Shown one piece after another: positions 7,528 to 16,524 of a stretch of DNA of 64,000 nt. Source of the stretch: Chitinilyticum aquatile DSM 21506 (lineage in GTDB: Bacteria > Pseudomonadota > Gammaproteobacteria > Burkholderiales > Chitinibacteraceae); the NCBI RefSeq assembly GCF_000430805.1, contig NZ_AUMS01000001.1, positions 310,001-374,000 on the forward strand, read 5' to 3'. The translations under genes were made by a program, and so were the position numbers. The notes under the pieces are model-generated. The model searched no databases and was not told the DNA's origin. It saw nothing but the letters and a program-made list of their open reading frames with translations. Numbering within the stretch: the stretch's first letter is position 1; the number at the start of each line of letters is the position of its first letter.

Positions 7528-7905
7528 CTAGCCGGCAGCTGGCCGGTCGATGGCGTACTCGACCAGCGTTTCCAGTGATACATGATCGAGCAGCTGTTCG
7601 TCACTGGCAGCCAGAAAAATCGGCGGTGCCACGCCGGCCTGCAGTGCTTCCACCCAGCGCAGGGCGCACAGGCACCAGCGGTCACCCGCTTGCAAGCCCG
7701 GAAAACCGTATTCGGGGCGTGGCGTACTCAGGTCATTGCCTCTCGAACGGGAAAAGTTCAGGAATTCGGCACTCACCTGCACACAGACCGTATGCTGGCC
7801 GGGGTCGGAATCAAGGCTGCGGCAGCAGCCATCGCGAAGATAACCCGTGAGCGGCGCCATGCTGCAAGCTTGCAGCGGCTGGCCAAGGATGTTGCGTGCC
7901 GGCAT
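7528..7905 (-). CDS. DUF2237 family protein
   Basis: A 125-residue protein starting MPARNILGQPLQACSMAPLT. I chose the start at 7905 because an AAGGAG ribosome binding site lies 7 bases before it; a start at 7947 would add 14 residues and lacks one. Family-typical phrases are visible: TGYLRDGCC, HTVCVQVSAEFL, GNDLSTPRPEYGFPGL, GDRWCLCALRW. The conserved Cys and Trp residues are intact. The family is widespread in bacteria but its function is unknown. It precedes the small membrane protein gene. Confidence 0.8.
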   Translation of the reverse strand: MPARNILGQPLQACSMAPLTGYLRDGCCRSLDSDPGQHTVCVQVSAEFLNFSRSRGNDLSTPRPEYGFPGLQAGDRWCLCALRWVEALQAGVAPPIFLAASDEQLLDHVSLETLVEYAIDRPAAG

Positions 7906-7923
7906 TGCAGACTCCTTATACTT

Positions 7924-7976
7924 GGTAATGTATATGTCCAAAGCCATTTACAGGCAATGGATTAATCCAAATACCC
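7924..7976. repeat. Degraded copy of the GGGTAT palindrome family
   Basis: It lies between two reverse-strand genes. The right end reads ATACCC (7971-7976), and the reverse complement of the right arm (GGGTATTTGGATTAATCCAT) partly matches the left arm GTATATGTCCAAAGCCAT. Spacing and AAGCCATTTA core agree with better copies at 9169 and 14029, but the arms have diverged. Confidence 0.45.
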
Positions 7977-7985
7977 AACCGGTAC

Positions 7986-8639
7986 TTATTTTTGACCCAG
8001 CAGGCATTGCAGATAAGGGCGGTAAGAAGTCTGCTCAGACTTGCCCACCGGAAGGAAAGCGCTGACGAGACTGGTGCCCGCTCCCGCTGACTCACTGAGC
8101 ACCCATTCTTCCCGCCGTGCGGCCAGCAGCAGTCTGATGCTCTGTGAAAAGGTGTACAGCACAAAGCCTGCCACACTCAGGCCCGCAAGCCACCAGGCAG
8201 CACTCCCCGCCTCGACCAGAATGCGCTTGCCATGCACGATGCCTTGCCAGAACTGATGGGCAGCAAACACGATGATCCAGCAATCACACATCACGCGCAC
8301 CATCGCCAGCTGGGTCAGTTTTTCGACGAGTGCTTTCCGGCTGAGGAAAAAGACATTGCTGAGCGCGCTCCCATCGTGGCTGAGCGGAATGCCATTCAGC
8401 TCGGTCTTGAAGCGGACCTGCACCGTTTCACGCCGCGCCAGCCCGCGGTTTTCCCATTGCTGCAATTGCATGCCAACCCAGACCGGATATGCCACTTTCA
8501 GGAGCAGGATATAGGCCAGCGCGGCCGGATGACCCATCAAGGCAGCCAGTGCGGCCAGTACGATCAGGACATGAGGCAGATGGCGCGCCAGCATGTAGCC
8601 GAAAACGGTTTGCGGGATAGGTTGATCGGCGTTGCTCAT
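7986..8639 (-). CDS. Predicted membrane protein, unknown
   Basis: 217 residues from MSNADQPIPQTVFGYMLARH. The start at 8639 is preceded by GGAGC; an upstream in-frame start at 8699 would overlap the neighbouring protease gene. Two to four membrane segments are visible: LPHVLIVLAALAALMG, ALAYILLLKVAYPVWVGM, a pair near CDCWIIVFAA, and WWLAGLSVAGFVLYTF. A long soluble loop lies between. It probably forms a unit with the aspartic protease gene 28 bases upstream. Function is not recognised. Confidence 0.55.
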   Translation of the reverse strand: MSNADQPIPQTVFGYMLARHLPHVLIVLAALAALMGHPAALAYILLLKVAYPVWVGMQLQQWENRGLARRETVQVRFKTELNGIPLSHDGSALSNVFFLSRKALVEKLTQLAMVRVMCDCWIIVFAAHQFWQGIVHGKRILVEAGSAAWWLAGLSVAGFVLYTFSQSIRLLLAARREEWVLSESAGAGTSLVSAFLPVGKSEQTSYRPYLQCLLGQK

Positions 8640-8667
8640 GTTTGCTCCATCATCGGCGATGCCACTT

Positions 8668-9153
8668 TCATTTGCGCTGCTCCAGCACCATGGCGCCATC
8701 GCGCAGCAGGATGTCGAAGCGGTTCAGTACATTCATTCCCAGCAGCGCTTCATCGCCCAGCTGAGGCACGACAACAGCGCGCACCTGCTGCAGGGAAAAG
8801 GGCGGAATATCGAGCTGCGGCAGCACGGTTTCGTAGCCTTCAACCGTGCCATTGGCTGTCTGGGTGCTGACCGTCGCACCGCGCGGCAGGGCCAGCCGGT
8901 CGGCCAGTTGCTGGTCCAGCGTGACGGTGCTCGCGCCCGTATCAAGCATGAACATCACCTGCTGACCGTTGATGCTGCCGCTGGTGCGGTAATGTCCGTC
9001 CGCCGCACGCGGCAGGCTCAGGCTGCCGCTGCCGGAAATCTGCGCGGCTGGTGCCTGCCGGCTGACGAGAAAGTCACTGAAAACCAGGTAGCCGCCGCCG
9101 AAAACGGCGAGCCAGAGTACAACCAGAAATGGCGTCGAGCGCAACAGTCCCAT
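8668..9153 (-). CDS. Membrane-anchored retropepsin-like aspartic protease
   Basis: 161 residues. The N-terminal signal anchor is near residues 7-25 (TPFLVVLWLAVFGGGYLVF). The periplasmic domain has the single active-site motif MLDTGAS near residue 70 and a second hydrophobic glycine-containing strand ending LLGMNVLNRF near 140, the hallmark of the TIGR02281-type clan AA proteases. Such enzymes act as homodimers; their substrates in most bacteria are unknown. It is followed by the polytopic membrane protein gene at 7986-8639, which could be a partner or substrate (inference). Confidence 0.8.
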   Translation of the reverse strand: MGLLRSTPFLVVLWLAVFGGGYLVFSDFLVSRQAPAAQISGSGSLSLPRAADGHYRTSGSINGQQVMFMLDTGASTVTLDQQLADRLALPRGATVSTQTANGTVEGYETVLPQLDIPPFSLQQVRAVVVPQLGDEALLGMNVLNRFDILLRDGAMVLEQRK

Positions 9154-9168
9154 TCTAATACCTTGTTA

Positions 9169-9216
9169 TGTATTGACTTGTAGCCATTTCTCCTGAATGC
9201 CTACAATGGAATACCC
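9169..9216. repeat. GGGTAT palindrome family, copy between protease and metallo-hydrolase genes
   Basis: Left arm TATTGACTTGTAGCCATT (9171-9188) pairs with right arm AATGCCTACAATGGAATACCC (9196-9216), whose reverse complement begins GGGTATTCCATTGTAGGCATT. It occupies most of the 65-base gap between the start of the protease gene (9153) and the stop of the next gene (9219), both on the reverse strand. Confidence 0.7.
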
Positions 9217-9218
9217 TG

Positions 9219-10010
9219 TTATTCACCACTCCCAGAAACCAGCTGCATGCCATCAAAGCCGACGCACACACCTTCCGGCAGGCGACGGCCCAGTTCATGG
9301 TATTCCAGTTCGTGTGTCATGTGGATCAGCACCGTCTGGCGTGCGGCAACCCGGCCAGCCCATTCCAGCGATTGTGCAACCGAGAGGTGCGTCGGATGCG
9401 GGCGTTCGCGCAGGCAATCCAGCAGCAGGATATCCAGTCCCTGCAGCAGGGCGAGGCTTTCGTCGGAAATGTCGGACACGTCGGTCAGGTAAGCCACATT
9501 GCCGATGCGCCAGCCCAGAATCGGCCATTTGCCGTGCAGCAGCGGGATGGGCTGCACCGTCACGCCGGCAAATTCGAATGGCTCTGCGTGCACCTCGGTA
9601 AAATCGAGTACCGGCTTGTCCCACATCGCGGTGGGCTGCAGCAGCGTATAGGGAAAGCGTTCGCGGATGTGCGTGAACATCAGGCGGTTGCCAAACACCG
9701 GCAGCGGTGCTTTCTGCAGCCAGCAGAACGCACGCAGATCGTCGATGCCGTTCAGGTGATCGGCATGCGGATGGGTGTACAGCACGGCATCCACACGCAG
9801 CAGTTGCTCGCGCAGGCTTTGCTGCCGCAGGTCAGGGCCGGTGTCGATCAGGAAAGTCTGGCCGCCGGCCCGTAATACGGCTGACGCCCGCGTGCGCACA
9901 TTGCGCGGGTCAGGTGATGTGCAGGTCGGGCAGGTGCAGCCCAGTGCAGGCGTGCCGCCGCTGGATCCGACACCGAGCACCAGCACTTCGACACGAGGCG
10001 CCGCGCTCAT
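9219..10010 (-). CDS. MBL-fold metallo-hydrolase (PhnP-like)
   Basis: 263 residues. After the opening beta strand (VEVLVLGVGSSGGTP) comes a CTCPTC Cys cluster, which binds a structural zinc in PhnP relatives. The dinuclear metal motif THPHADHLNGIDDLR follows near residue 80, with later ligands around LTDVSD and HMTHE. PhnP itself is a cyclic phosphodiesterase in phosphonate metabolism, but no phn genes are here, and many relatives sit next to tatD as in this window. The ATG overlaps the tatD stop by four bases, so the two are translationally coupled. Confidence 0.85.
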   Translation of the reverse strand: MSAAPRVEVLVLGVGSSGGTPALGCTCPTCTSPDPRNVRTRASAVLRAGGQTFLIDTGPDLRQQSLREQLLRVDAVLYTHPHADHLNGIDDLRAFCWLQKAPLPVFGNRLMFTHIRERFPYTLLQPTAMWDKPVLDFTEVHAEPFEFAGVTVQPIPLLHGKWPILGWRIGNVAYLTDVSDISDESLALLQGLDILLLDCLRERPHPTHLSVAQSLEWAGRVAARQTVLIHMTHELEYHELGRRLPEGVCVGFDGMQLVSGSGE

Positions 10011-10792
10011 GCCGGGCCGGCCTTGGCAAACAACCGGAAGAAATTGGCAGTAGTCGTGGCGGCAACTTCCTCGACGCTGACCCCCTTCAGTTCGGCAATG
10101 AATTCACCGACATGACGCACCCAGGCCGGACGGTTGAGCTTGCCGCGATGCGGCACCGGCGCCAGATAAGGGCTGTCGGTTTCAATCAGCAGCCGCTCCA
10201 GCGGCACATGGCGCGCTACATCCTGCAACTCCACCGCTTTCTTGAAGGTGACGATGCCGGAGAGCGAAATGTAGAAGCCCTGCTCCATCGCGGCATCGGC
10301 TACAGCAATCGATTCGGTAAAGCAGTGCATTACCCCGCCCGCCGCGCTGGCGCCTTCCTCGCGCATCAGTCGCAGCGTGTCTTCGCTGGCGGCGCGGGTG
10401 TGGATGATCAGCGGAAGGCCGGCTTCGCGTGCGGCGCGGATGTGCACGCGAAACCGCTCGCGCTGCCATTCCATGTCGGCAATGCTGCGCCCTTCGAGGC
10501 GATAGTAATCGAGCCCGGTTTCTCCGATGGCCACTACACGCGGATGGCGTGCCTCGGCAATCAGTTGCGCAATCGTGGGTTCGGGCGTGTCCTCGTAATC
10601 GGGATGTACGCCGACCGAGGCAAAGAATTGCGGATGGGCTTCGGCCAGCGCGAGCACTTGCGGATATTCGGGCAGGTTGACCGAGACACACAGCGCATGG
10701 CTCACCTGGGCCGCCTGCATGTCGGCCAGGTGCTGCGGCAGGTCTTTGCTGAGCTCGGGAAAATTCAGATGGCAATGGGAATCGACAAACAT
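10007..10792 (-). CDS. tatD: TatD family metal-dependent DNase
   Basis: 261 residues, standard length. It begins MFVDSHCHLNF, with the first metal-binding HxH motif. GETGLDYY, IIHTRAA and the ETDSPYLAPVPHRGK motif follow in the family order. TatD proteins are cytosolic 3'-5' exonucleases linked to DNA repair and quality control. It is the last but one gene of the tmk-holB-pilZ-tatD set and shares four bases with the metallo-hydrolase downstream. Confidence 0.93.
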   Translation of the reverse strand: MFVDSHCHLNFPELSKDLPQHLADMQAAQVSHALCVSVNLPEYPQVLALAEAHPQFFASVGVHPDYEDTPEPTIAQLIAEARHPRVVAIGETGLDYYRLEGRSIADMEWQRERFRVHIRAAREAGLPLIIHTRAASEDTLRLMREEGASAAGGVMHCFTESIAVADAAMEQGFYISLSGIVTFKKAVELQDVARHVPLERLLIETDSPYLAPVPHRGKLNRPAWVRHVGEFIAELKGVSVEEVAATTTANFFRLFAKAGPA

Positions 10793-10820
10793 GGGTACTC
10801 TGGGGCTGCTCTGACAATGG

Positions 10821-10846
10821 AAAAGGCCGCATCGTTGCGGCCTTCG
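10821..10846 (-). terminator. Candidate terminator between pilZ and tatD
   Basis: AAAGGCCGC and GCGGCCTT flank a short AACGAT-type loop. On the reverse strand the stem is followed by TTTTCC. It lies in the 84-base gap after the pilZ stop and could separate tatD from the upstream operon or attenuate read-through. Confidence 0.5.
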
Positions 10847-10876
10847 GGGTACGTCTGAAGGCGCGAAGCGCCCAGT

Positions 10877-11242
10877 TTACATCGTATGCGTGGTGCGGCC
10901 CGAATTCAGATAGCCGCCCAGCAGGTTTTCGATCTTCACCCGCGCCTGGGCGCCGGCTTCATTATTCGAAAACTGCACGCCGATGCCCTGCTGGTGATTA
11001 TTGTGTGCGCCCTGCGGCGTGATCCAGATGACATGCCCCGAAACGGCGATCTTGGCCGGATCATCCAGCAAGGAAAGCAGCATGAAGACCTCGTCACCGA
11101 GGTTGTAGCTCTTGTTGGTGGGAATGAAAATTCCGCCGCCCTTGATGAAGGGCATGTAGGACGCATACAGCGCCGCTTTTTCCTTGATGTTCAGCGACAG
11201 TACACCGGGGCGGGTGACGGGCTGACGGGTCGGTTCACTCAT
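10877..11242 (-). CDS. pilZ: PilZ domain protein, type IV pilus biogenesis
   Basis: 121 residues (MSEPTRQPVTRPGVLSLNIKE...). A single PilZ domain with FIPTNKSYNLGDEVFMLL and GHVIWITPQGAH and GIGVQF, as in the pilus protein PilZ. The canonical c-di-GMP motif RxxxR ... DxSxxG is absent, typical of the pilus-type PilZ, which does not bind c-di-GMP but partners the pilus ATPase and FimX-like proteins in known systems. Its place directly after holB is the conserved one. Confidence 0.88.
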   Translation of the reverse strand: MSEPTRQPVTRPGVLSLNIKEKAALYASYMPFIKGGGIFIPTNKSYNLGDEVFMLLSLLDDPAKIAVSGHVIWITPQGAHNNHQQGIGVQFSNNEAGAQARVKIENLLGGYLNSGRTTHTM

Positions 11243-11280
11243 GGTTTTGTCTCACTGCGCATGCGCGGCCGTGGTTATTG

Positions 11281-12288
11281 TCACTGCGGTTTTACTGCGC
11301 GCGTGCGCAGTGCGTCCAGATAGGCAAACAGCAGGGATTCATAAACCAGCCTGGGGTTCAGCGGGTGATGCGCCGCCTTGCGGGCAGACAGCAGGGTTTT
11401 CTGCCACTCCAGCAAGGGCACTGCACGCACACTCAGGCGCTGCAGATCATCCCGCCAGTCCGGATAATAGCGAATATTGCCGCTTAAACCCAAGCTGACA
11501 ATGTCATGTCCCCATTTCTGTAACCAATCCACGACCAGCGCCACATCCAGCCGGGTTTTCTCCAGGGTCTGGGCTATGCCGATCACATCGAGTGCTGCCG
11601 GGTTGGCCAGATGCTGCAGCAGTTCGTTGCGCTGGGCAAGCCACGGCGCGCTGGCATCTTCCAGTGCCGCCAGTGGCGCGCCGCCCATGTGCGCCAGATG
11701 CAACTGCGGATTGACCACGCCTTCTGCCGCCAGCCAGCTTTCTGCAGCGTGGTGGTCAGGCAGGCTGAGCGGGAATTGCCGGCAGCGGCTGCGTATGGTC
11801 GGCAGCAGACGCCGCCAGTGATGCGCCACCAGAATGAAGACGGCACCGGCCGGCGGTTCTTCCAGCGTCTTCAGAAAAGCGTTGGCAGCTGCTACATTCA
11901 TGGTTTCGGCAGGAGCCACGACCGTCACCCGCACGCCACGGCGGTGCGAGGTGAGGTTCACGAAGTCTTCCAGTTCGCGCACGGCATCGACCGGGATCAC
12001 CGGTTGCTTGCGCTTGGTCTTGCCGTCTTCATCCTCTTCGGCCTCGGCCGGAGTCAGCAGGCGATAATCGGGGTGATTGCCGGCGGCAAACCAGCGGCAG
12101 CCTTCGCACTCGCCACATGGTTCAGCGGAGCCCGGGGTTTCGCACAGCAGAAGATTGGCCAGACGCTCGGCAAAACGCAGCTTGCCGATGCCGGCAGGGC
12201 CGGTCAGCAGCAGCGCATGCGGCAGGCGTTCACGCTCCCGCAGCAGCGCCTGCCAGTCCTTCTTTTGCCAGGGATAGAGCGCGTTCAT
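11281..12288 (-). CDS. holB: DNA polymerase III delta' subunit
   Basis: 335 residues. The ATG at 12288 overlaps the tmk stop (ATGA), preferred to the GTG two codons upstream. An AAA+ clamp-loader protein: Walker-A-like [12 protein letters not shown] near 33, zinc-type Cys set in [16 protein letters not shown], sensor region FLKTLEEPP and SRC arginine-finger motif (TIRSRCRQF). It helps the gamma complex load the beta clamp during replication. A charged, lysine/glutamate-rich insert near residue 85 is not a motif. Confidence 0.93.
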   Translation of the reverse strand: MNALYPWQKKDWQALLRERERLPHALLLTGPAGIGKLRFAERLANLLLCETPGSAEPCGECEGCRWFAAGNHPDYRLLTPAEAEEDEDGKTKRKQPVIPVDAVRELEDFVNLTSHRRGVRVTVVAPAETMNVAAANAFLKTLEEPPAGAVFILVAHHWRRLLPTIRSRCRQFPLSLPDHHAAESWLAAEGVVNPQLHLAHMGGAPLAALEDASAPWLAQRNELLQHLANPAALDVIGIAQTLEKTRLDVALVVDWLQKWGHDIVSLGLSGNIRYYPDWRDDLQRLSVRAVPLLEWQKTLLSARKAAHHPLNPRLVYESLLFAYLDALRTRAVKPQ

Positions 12289-12914
12289 GCCCACCCCAGC
12301 CCGGCAAACAATTCGGCCAGTTCGGACTGGATGACGTCCAGCGGGCGATTGGCGTTGATCACGCGAATGCGCTGTGGCGCCGCAGCGGCACGGGCCAGAT
12401 AGGCCTCCCGCACGCGGGCATGAAAATCAAGCGCTTCCCGTTCGAAGCGATCCAGCACGCGCCCATTGGCCATCCGCGCCTGGCTGACTTCAAGTGGTAC
12501 ATCGAACAGCAGCGTGAGATCCGGCTCGATACGCGCAGCGCCCTCACCCTGCACCCAGTTTTCCAGTGCGGCAAAGCGCGCGTCAGACAGGCCGCGTCCG
12601 CCACCCTGATAGGCAAAAGTGGCATCACTGAAGCGGTCGCACAGCACCCACTGTCCGCGCGCCAGCGCTGGGCAGATCACCTGCTGCAGGTGCTCGCTGC
12701 GCGCGGCAAACATCAGCAGTGTTTCGGTATCGAGCGCCATTGCCTCGCTCAGCAACAATCCGCGCAACGCTTCACCCAGCGGCGTGCCGCCGGGCTCGCG
12801 CGTCTGCAGCAGCGGCACACCGGCGGCGGTCAGGTGCTCAGCCAGCCAGGCCAGATGGGTGCTCTTGCCGGCACCATCGACACCCTCGACAGAAATAAAA
12901 CGGCCACGCTGCAT
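12285..12914 (-). CDS. tmk: Thymidylate kinase
   Basis: 209 residues starting [21 protein letters not shown] chose the start at 12914 because it gives the standard N-terminus just before the P-loop; a longer frame reaches 13004 without family likeness. The TREPGGT motif, [16 protein letters not shown] (DRY/lid region) and substrate residues are intact. It phosphorylates dTMP to dTDP. The gene mltG, usual upstream neighbour, is replaced here by a divergent smr gene. Confidence 0.95.
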   Translation of the reverse strand: MQRGRFISVEGVDGAGKSTHLAWLAEHLTAAGVPLLQTREPGGTPLGEALRGLLLSEAMALDTETLLMFAARSEHLQQVICPALARGQWVLCDRFSDATFAYQGGGRGLSDARFAALENWVQGEGAARIEPDLTLLFDVPLEVSQARMANGRVLDRFEREALDFHARVREAYLARAAAAPQRIRVINANRPLDVIQSELAELFAGLGWA

Positions 12915-13021
12915 GCAATCAGGTCCGGAATATTGGAAAACAAGCAGCGATTGTCGCACAGTCGCCCTTGCCGCGTACAAGCCTTGCCTGTGTGACGAGC
13001 GCACTTTAGACTCGCCGCACC

Positions 13022-13678
13022 ATGGCCAAGCCCAGCAAAACCTCTCCGTTTACCGATGCCCTCAAGCCACTGGCCCGGGCGATGCGCAGCCATCAGCGCG
13101 AAACGCTGGAGGCCAGGCTTGTCGCCTATCGCGAACTGCCACCGCCTCCCAAGAGCGATCGTGAGCTATTCCTTGAGGCAATGCAGGGGGTATTGCCCCA
13201 TAAAAACGATTACTTCGAGCACCCGGCCAAATACCCGTCACCCCATCCTGTCCAGCGCTGGCGAGATGAAGCGCGAGTGATGCGCGACGCAATGACCGAT
13301 TTCTGGCCGTGGGATGAACTCGAAACCGGTGAGGAACTGCTCTATTTGCGCCCCGGCGTGCGCCCCGACTCACTGAAAAAGCTGCGGCGCGGCGAATGGG
13401 TCGTCCAGGGCGAACTCGATCTGCACGGACTGACCAGCGAATATGCGCGCCCGGTCGTCGGTGAATTCCTGCACCGCTGCCGCGTGGAAAACCGCCGCTG
13501 CGTGCGCATCGTGCACGGCAAGGGTCTGGGCTCGAAAAACAAGGAGCCGGTGCTCAAGCTCAAACTGAAAAACTGGCTGGCGCAACGCGACGAAGTGCTG
13601 GCCTTCTGCCAGGCACGCCCCTTTGATGGTGGCAGCGGCGCGGTGCTGGTCCTGCTCAAGGGAAATCATGAGCGCTGA
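13022..13678 (+). CDS. Smr domain protein
   Basis: 218 residues. An N-terminal charged helical region is followed by a C-terminal Smr domain (about 130-215). It has the LDLHGLT signature, a later [13 protein letters not shown] (HGxG) and the ending [11 protein letters not shown]. Stand-alone Smr proteins of this length (YdaL/SmrA/SmrB type) are nucleases; SmrB cleaves mRNA at collided ribosomes, but which branch this belongs to cannot be told by eye. It is divergent from tmk and overlaps the VanZ-like gene by 11 bases. Confidence 0.85.
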   Translation: MAKPSKTSPFTDALKPLARAMRSHQRETLEARLVAYRELPPPPKSDRELFLEAMQGVLPHKNDYFEHPAKYPSPHPVQRWRDEARVMRDAMTDFWPWDELETGEELLYLRPGVRPDSLKKLRRGEWVVQGELDLHGLTSEYARPVVGEFLHRCRVENRRCVRIVHGKGLGSKNKEPVLKLKLKNWLAQRDEVLAFCQARPFDGGSGAVLVLLKGNHER

Positions 13679-14021
13679 ATCCGTCTCTCTGCCGCCCCTA
13701 CTACGGCGTGGCCTGCTGGTTTGTTGTCCTGTGATGATATGTCTTGGTTCGCTGTGGCCGCTGACCGGCCCGGTCGTCCCCGGTGGCGACAAGCTGCAGC
13801 ATTTTGCCGGTTACGGCGTGCTTGCCCTGCTGGCGATGTGGAATGCTGCCCGCCCCCTGCCCGTCTGGCTCTGCTGCACGCTGGTGGGCGTGGTGATCGA
13901 ATTCCTGCAGGGGCTGAGTGGCTACCGCGCATTCGAGCTGGCCGACATGCTCGCCAATGGCGCAGGTGCGCTGGCCGGCGTGTTGCTGATGCAATCAGTC
14001 AGCCGACTGCGCCGAAGATAG
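13668..14021 (+). CDS. VanZ-like membrane protein
   Basis: 117 residues from [21 protein letters not shown] chose the ATG at 13668, inside the end of the Smr gene, because it places the first membrane segment at the N-terminus. About four membrane segments, with the family phrases GGDKLQHFAGYGVLALL, VVIEFLQGLSGYRAFELADMLANGAGALAG. The small VanZ-like family has no established biochemical role outside glycopeptide resistance clusters. It ends just before a palindromic repeat. Confidence 0.78.
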   Translation: MSAESVSLPPLLRRGLLVCCPVMICLGSLWPLTGPVVPGGDKLQHFAGYGVLALLAMWNAARPLPVWLCCTLVGVVIEFLQGLSGYRAFELADMLANGAGALAGVLLMQSVSRLRRR

Positions 14022-14028
14022 ATTGCCA

Positions 14029-14076
14029 GGTATTGCATCTCAGCCATTTATCTTAAAGGGCTGCAGAGCAATACCC
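14029..14076. repeat. GGGTAT palindrome family, copy between convergent vanZ-like and rmuC
   Basis: Left arm GGTATTGCATCTCAGCCATT and right arm GGGCTGCAGAGCAATACCC are inverted repeats around ATCTTAAA. It fills nearly all of the 62-base gap between the convergent stops at 14021 and 14084. It may serve as a bidirectional terminator there. Confidence 0.75.
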
Positions 14077-14083
14077 ACCAACC

Positions 14084-15667
14084 TTACTCAGCCAGCGCCT
14101 GCGGAGCAGGAGTAGTCAGGTCATCCAGCTTCACCTGCTCGATTTCGATAAAGCGTTTTGAAATCTTTTCGCTGGTGATGCTGACTTCCTGCGCATCGTC
14201 ATGCGCCATGCGGATGTGATCGGCGAGTTTCTTCATCCGCTTGTCGAAGCGGCCGAATTCGGCGGACAGCTTGCCCAGCGCTTCCTGGATGATGTGCACC
14301 TGCTTGCGCGTTTCCACGTCCTTGATCACCGCGCGCGCGGTGTTGAGCACGGCCATCAGCGTCGTCGGCGACACGATCCACACGCGCTTGCCCATCGCGT
14401 ACTGCACCAGCTCCGGATGGTAGGCGTGGATTTCGGCGAACACCGCTTCGGCCGGAACGAACATCACCGCACCGTCTGCCGTGACATTGGGAATGATGTA
14501 TTTGCTGCTGATGTCATCGATGTGTTTCTTCACATCCGCCTTGAAGGCACGCTGCGCGACGCTGCGGTCTTCGCCGGCGGCGAACATGCGGTGGTAGTTT
14601 TCCAGCGGGAATTTCGCATCCACGGCAACCGTGCCGGTCGGCTCCGGCAGGCGCAGCAGGCAGTCGGCGCGCGTGCCGTTGGGTAGCGAGGCCTGCAGTT
14701 CGTACACCTGCTGGGGCAGTACATTGCTGATCAGGTGCTCCAGCTGCACCTCGCCAAAGGCGCCGCGGCTGCGCTTGTCACCCAGCAGCTCCTGCAGGCT
14801 GACCACATTGGTGGTCAGCCCGTCGATTTTCTTCTGTGCTTCATCAATGGTGGCCAGCCGCGCCATCACATTGGCGAAGGTTTCGTTGGTTTTCTTGAAG
14901 CCGTCGTCAAGCCGCTCATTCACCTTGCCGGAAATTTCTGCCAGGCGCCCGTCGGCGGTCTTGGTGAGTTCACCCACGCTGGCCGTGAGCTGCTGCGTGG
15001 AGGTGGTCAGCATGCTTTGCAGCATGTCCATCTCGCGCTTGGCCTGCTCGGAGAGCATGGTCGAGAGCTTGAGCAGCACATCCTCGCGCAGCGCATCCTG
15101 TTTGGCCTGCAGGCTGGCGGCGATGTCGGCAAGCTGTTTCAACACCAGTTCGCGCGTTTCGCCCAGGCTGGTGTTGAGTGCCAGGCGCAGGTTTTCCTGG
15201 CGTGACTGGGTCTCAGCTGCCATGTCGGCGAGTTTCTGCATCTGCTGCTCGCGGCTGTCCGCCAGTGTGGATGTCAATGCCAGCTGCAGCGATTGCATGG
15301 TTTCAGCCTGCAGCTGCGCCATGCGCTGCTGGTTTTCGCGTGACTGGTTAAGCTCGGTGCCGACTCCGCTGCGCAGGCGCTCGAAGGACTGGTTGAGACC
15401 GTCGCGCAGGCGTTCTGCCGAGCTGTTGACGGCGTTGTTCAGTACCGCGCCATGCTGGGTGAGCGCGGCGTGGTTTGCTTCGGTCTGGCGTGCCAGCCCC
15501 TGCGCCAGTTCGCCCTGCAGTTCGCGATGACGCGCATCCATTTCTGCCAGCAGCTGGTCCAGCACGTTTCTTTGCGTCTGGCGCAATTGCTGCAGGCTGA
15601 ATACCGAGAGCGCACCGGCAATCAGCACCACGATGGTGGACAGGGCAAACAGCATTTCGATCGACAT
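14084..15667 (-). CDS. rmuC: DNA recombination protein RmuC
   Basis: 527 residues from MSIEMLFALSTIVVLIAG. The start at 15667 gives the N-terminal membrane anchor at the right place. A very long coiled-coil region (about 30-270) with many Gln/Leu heptads is followed by the nuclease-like RmuC domain, with phrases LGDKRSRGAFGEVQLE, DAKFPLENY, PNVTADGAVMFVPAEAVFAEI. RmuC limits recombination at short inverted repeats and acts in anti-transposon defence in some reports. It is transcribed divergently from flgA. Confidence 0.93.
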   Translation of the reverse strand: MSIEMLFALSTIVVLIAGALSVFSLQQLRQTQRNVLDQLLAEMDARHRELQGELAQGLARQTEANHAALTQHGAVLNNAVNSSAERLRDGLNQSFERLRSGVGTELNQSRENQQRMAQLQAETMQSLQLALTSTLADSREQQMQKLADMAAETQSRQENLRLALNTSLGETRELVLKQLADIAASLQAKQDALREDVLLKLSTMLSEQAKREMDMLQSMLTTSTQQLTASVGELTKTADGRLAEISGKVNERLDDGFKKTNETFANVMARLATIDEAQKKIDGLTTNVVSLQELLGDKRSRGAFGEVQLEHLISNVLPQQVYELQASLPNGTRADCLLRLPEPTGTVAVDAKFPLENYHRMFAAGEDRSVAQRAFKADVKKHIDDISSKYIIPNVTADGAVMFVPAEAVFAEIHAYHPELVQYAMGKRVWIVSPTTLMAVLNTARAVIKDVETRKQVHIIQEALGKLSAEFGRFDKRMKKLADHIRMAHDDAQEVSITSEKISKRFIEIEQVKLDDLTTPAPQALAE

Positions 15668-15742
15668 GGCGGTCCTTGCGGTTGAAGGCATTCAAGGGCG
15701 CGATTGTAGGCGAAGCAGTCACCAAAGCCTATAATCGCCGGC

Positions 15743-16438
15743 ATGAAACGATTCCTCGCCCCGCTGCTTCTGATTCTGCTGATTTCGCCACTGTGCCGTG
15801 CCGCGTCGCCTGCGACCCAGGAGATGTCACAGGTGCTGCGCACGGTGGCGCAGTGGCTGGATGCCTCGCTTGCCAACGCCCAGGGGCAAAGCTCCTACAG
15901 TGTCGGCAAGGTGGATTCGCGCCTGCGGCTCGATCCCTGCCAGCAGATGGAAGTCAGCCTGCCCTCCGGCCAGAAACTCATCGGCAATGTGCTGCTGCGG
16001 GTACGCTGCACAGCGGGCGCGACCTGGAGCCTGAACGTGCCGGTACAGGTCAGCCTTGTGATGACCTATTACACGGCAGCTCGCCCGCTAGCGGCCAATC
16101 AGACCATCCAGGATCAGGATCTGCTCCCGCAGCAGGGCGATCTGGCCAACCTGCCCGGCTCGGTGATTCTCGACCCGGCAATGGCCATTGGCCGCACGCT
16201 GAATTCGGCTGTTGCGGCCGGCCAGCCGGTGCGTCGTGAAATGCTGCGCGCGGCCATGGTAATCCAGCAGAACCAGAAGGTGCGTGTGGTTTACCGTCAG
16301 GACGGTGTCGAGATCGTGAATGACGGCATTGCGCAAGCAGCGGCGACGGAAGGCAGCCCGGTGCGCGTCCGTGTCAGCAATGGCACGATCGTGACCGGCA
16401 TAGCGCGTGCCAGCGGCGAAGTCGAAGTCGGTCGCTGA
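15743..16438 (+). CDS. flgA: Flagellar P-ring assembly chaperone FlgA
   Basis: 231 residues with a signal peptide (MKRFLAPLLLILLISPLCRA). The SAF-type C-terminal domain has ARPLAANQTIQDQDL, GRTLNSAVAAGQPVRREML and the ending GIARASGEVEVG. FlgA is a periplasmic chaperone for the flagellar P ring. It stands alone: no other flagellar gene is in the window, although it normally sits beside flgB or flgM. TATAAT at 15730-15735 ends only 7 bases before the ATG, so a transcript from it would be nearly leaderless. Confidence 0.9.
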   Translation: MKRFLAPLLLILLISPLCRAASPATQEMSQVLRTVAQWLDASLANAQGQSSYSVGKVDSRLRLDPCQQMEVSLPSGQKLIGNVLLRVRCTAGATWSLNVPVQVSLVMTYYTAARPLAANQTIQDQDLLPQQGDLANLPGSVILDPAMAIGRTLNSAVAAGQPVRREMLRAAMVIQQNQKVRVVYRQDGVEIVNDGIAQAAATEGSPVRVRVSNGTIVTGIARASGEVEVGR

Positions 16439-16494
16439 GTTCCTGTCCGGCGCCTCGCCTGAGGCCGTTTCAAGACAAATCGGCGCGCTGGCGC

Positions 16495-16500
16495 TACAAT
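16495..16500 (+). promoter_or_regulatory. Candidate -10 box for the ribF-ileS-lspA-ispH operon
   Basis: TACAAT at 16495-16500 lies 24 bases before the ribF ATG. The -35 region is weak, with no clear TTGACA at the right distance. It is the best promoter-like element in the 86-base gap after flgA. Confidence 0.35.
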
Positions 16501-16524
16501 CGGCGGTTTGAATAAATCGGCAGC

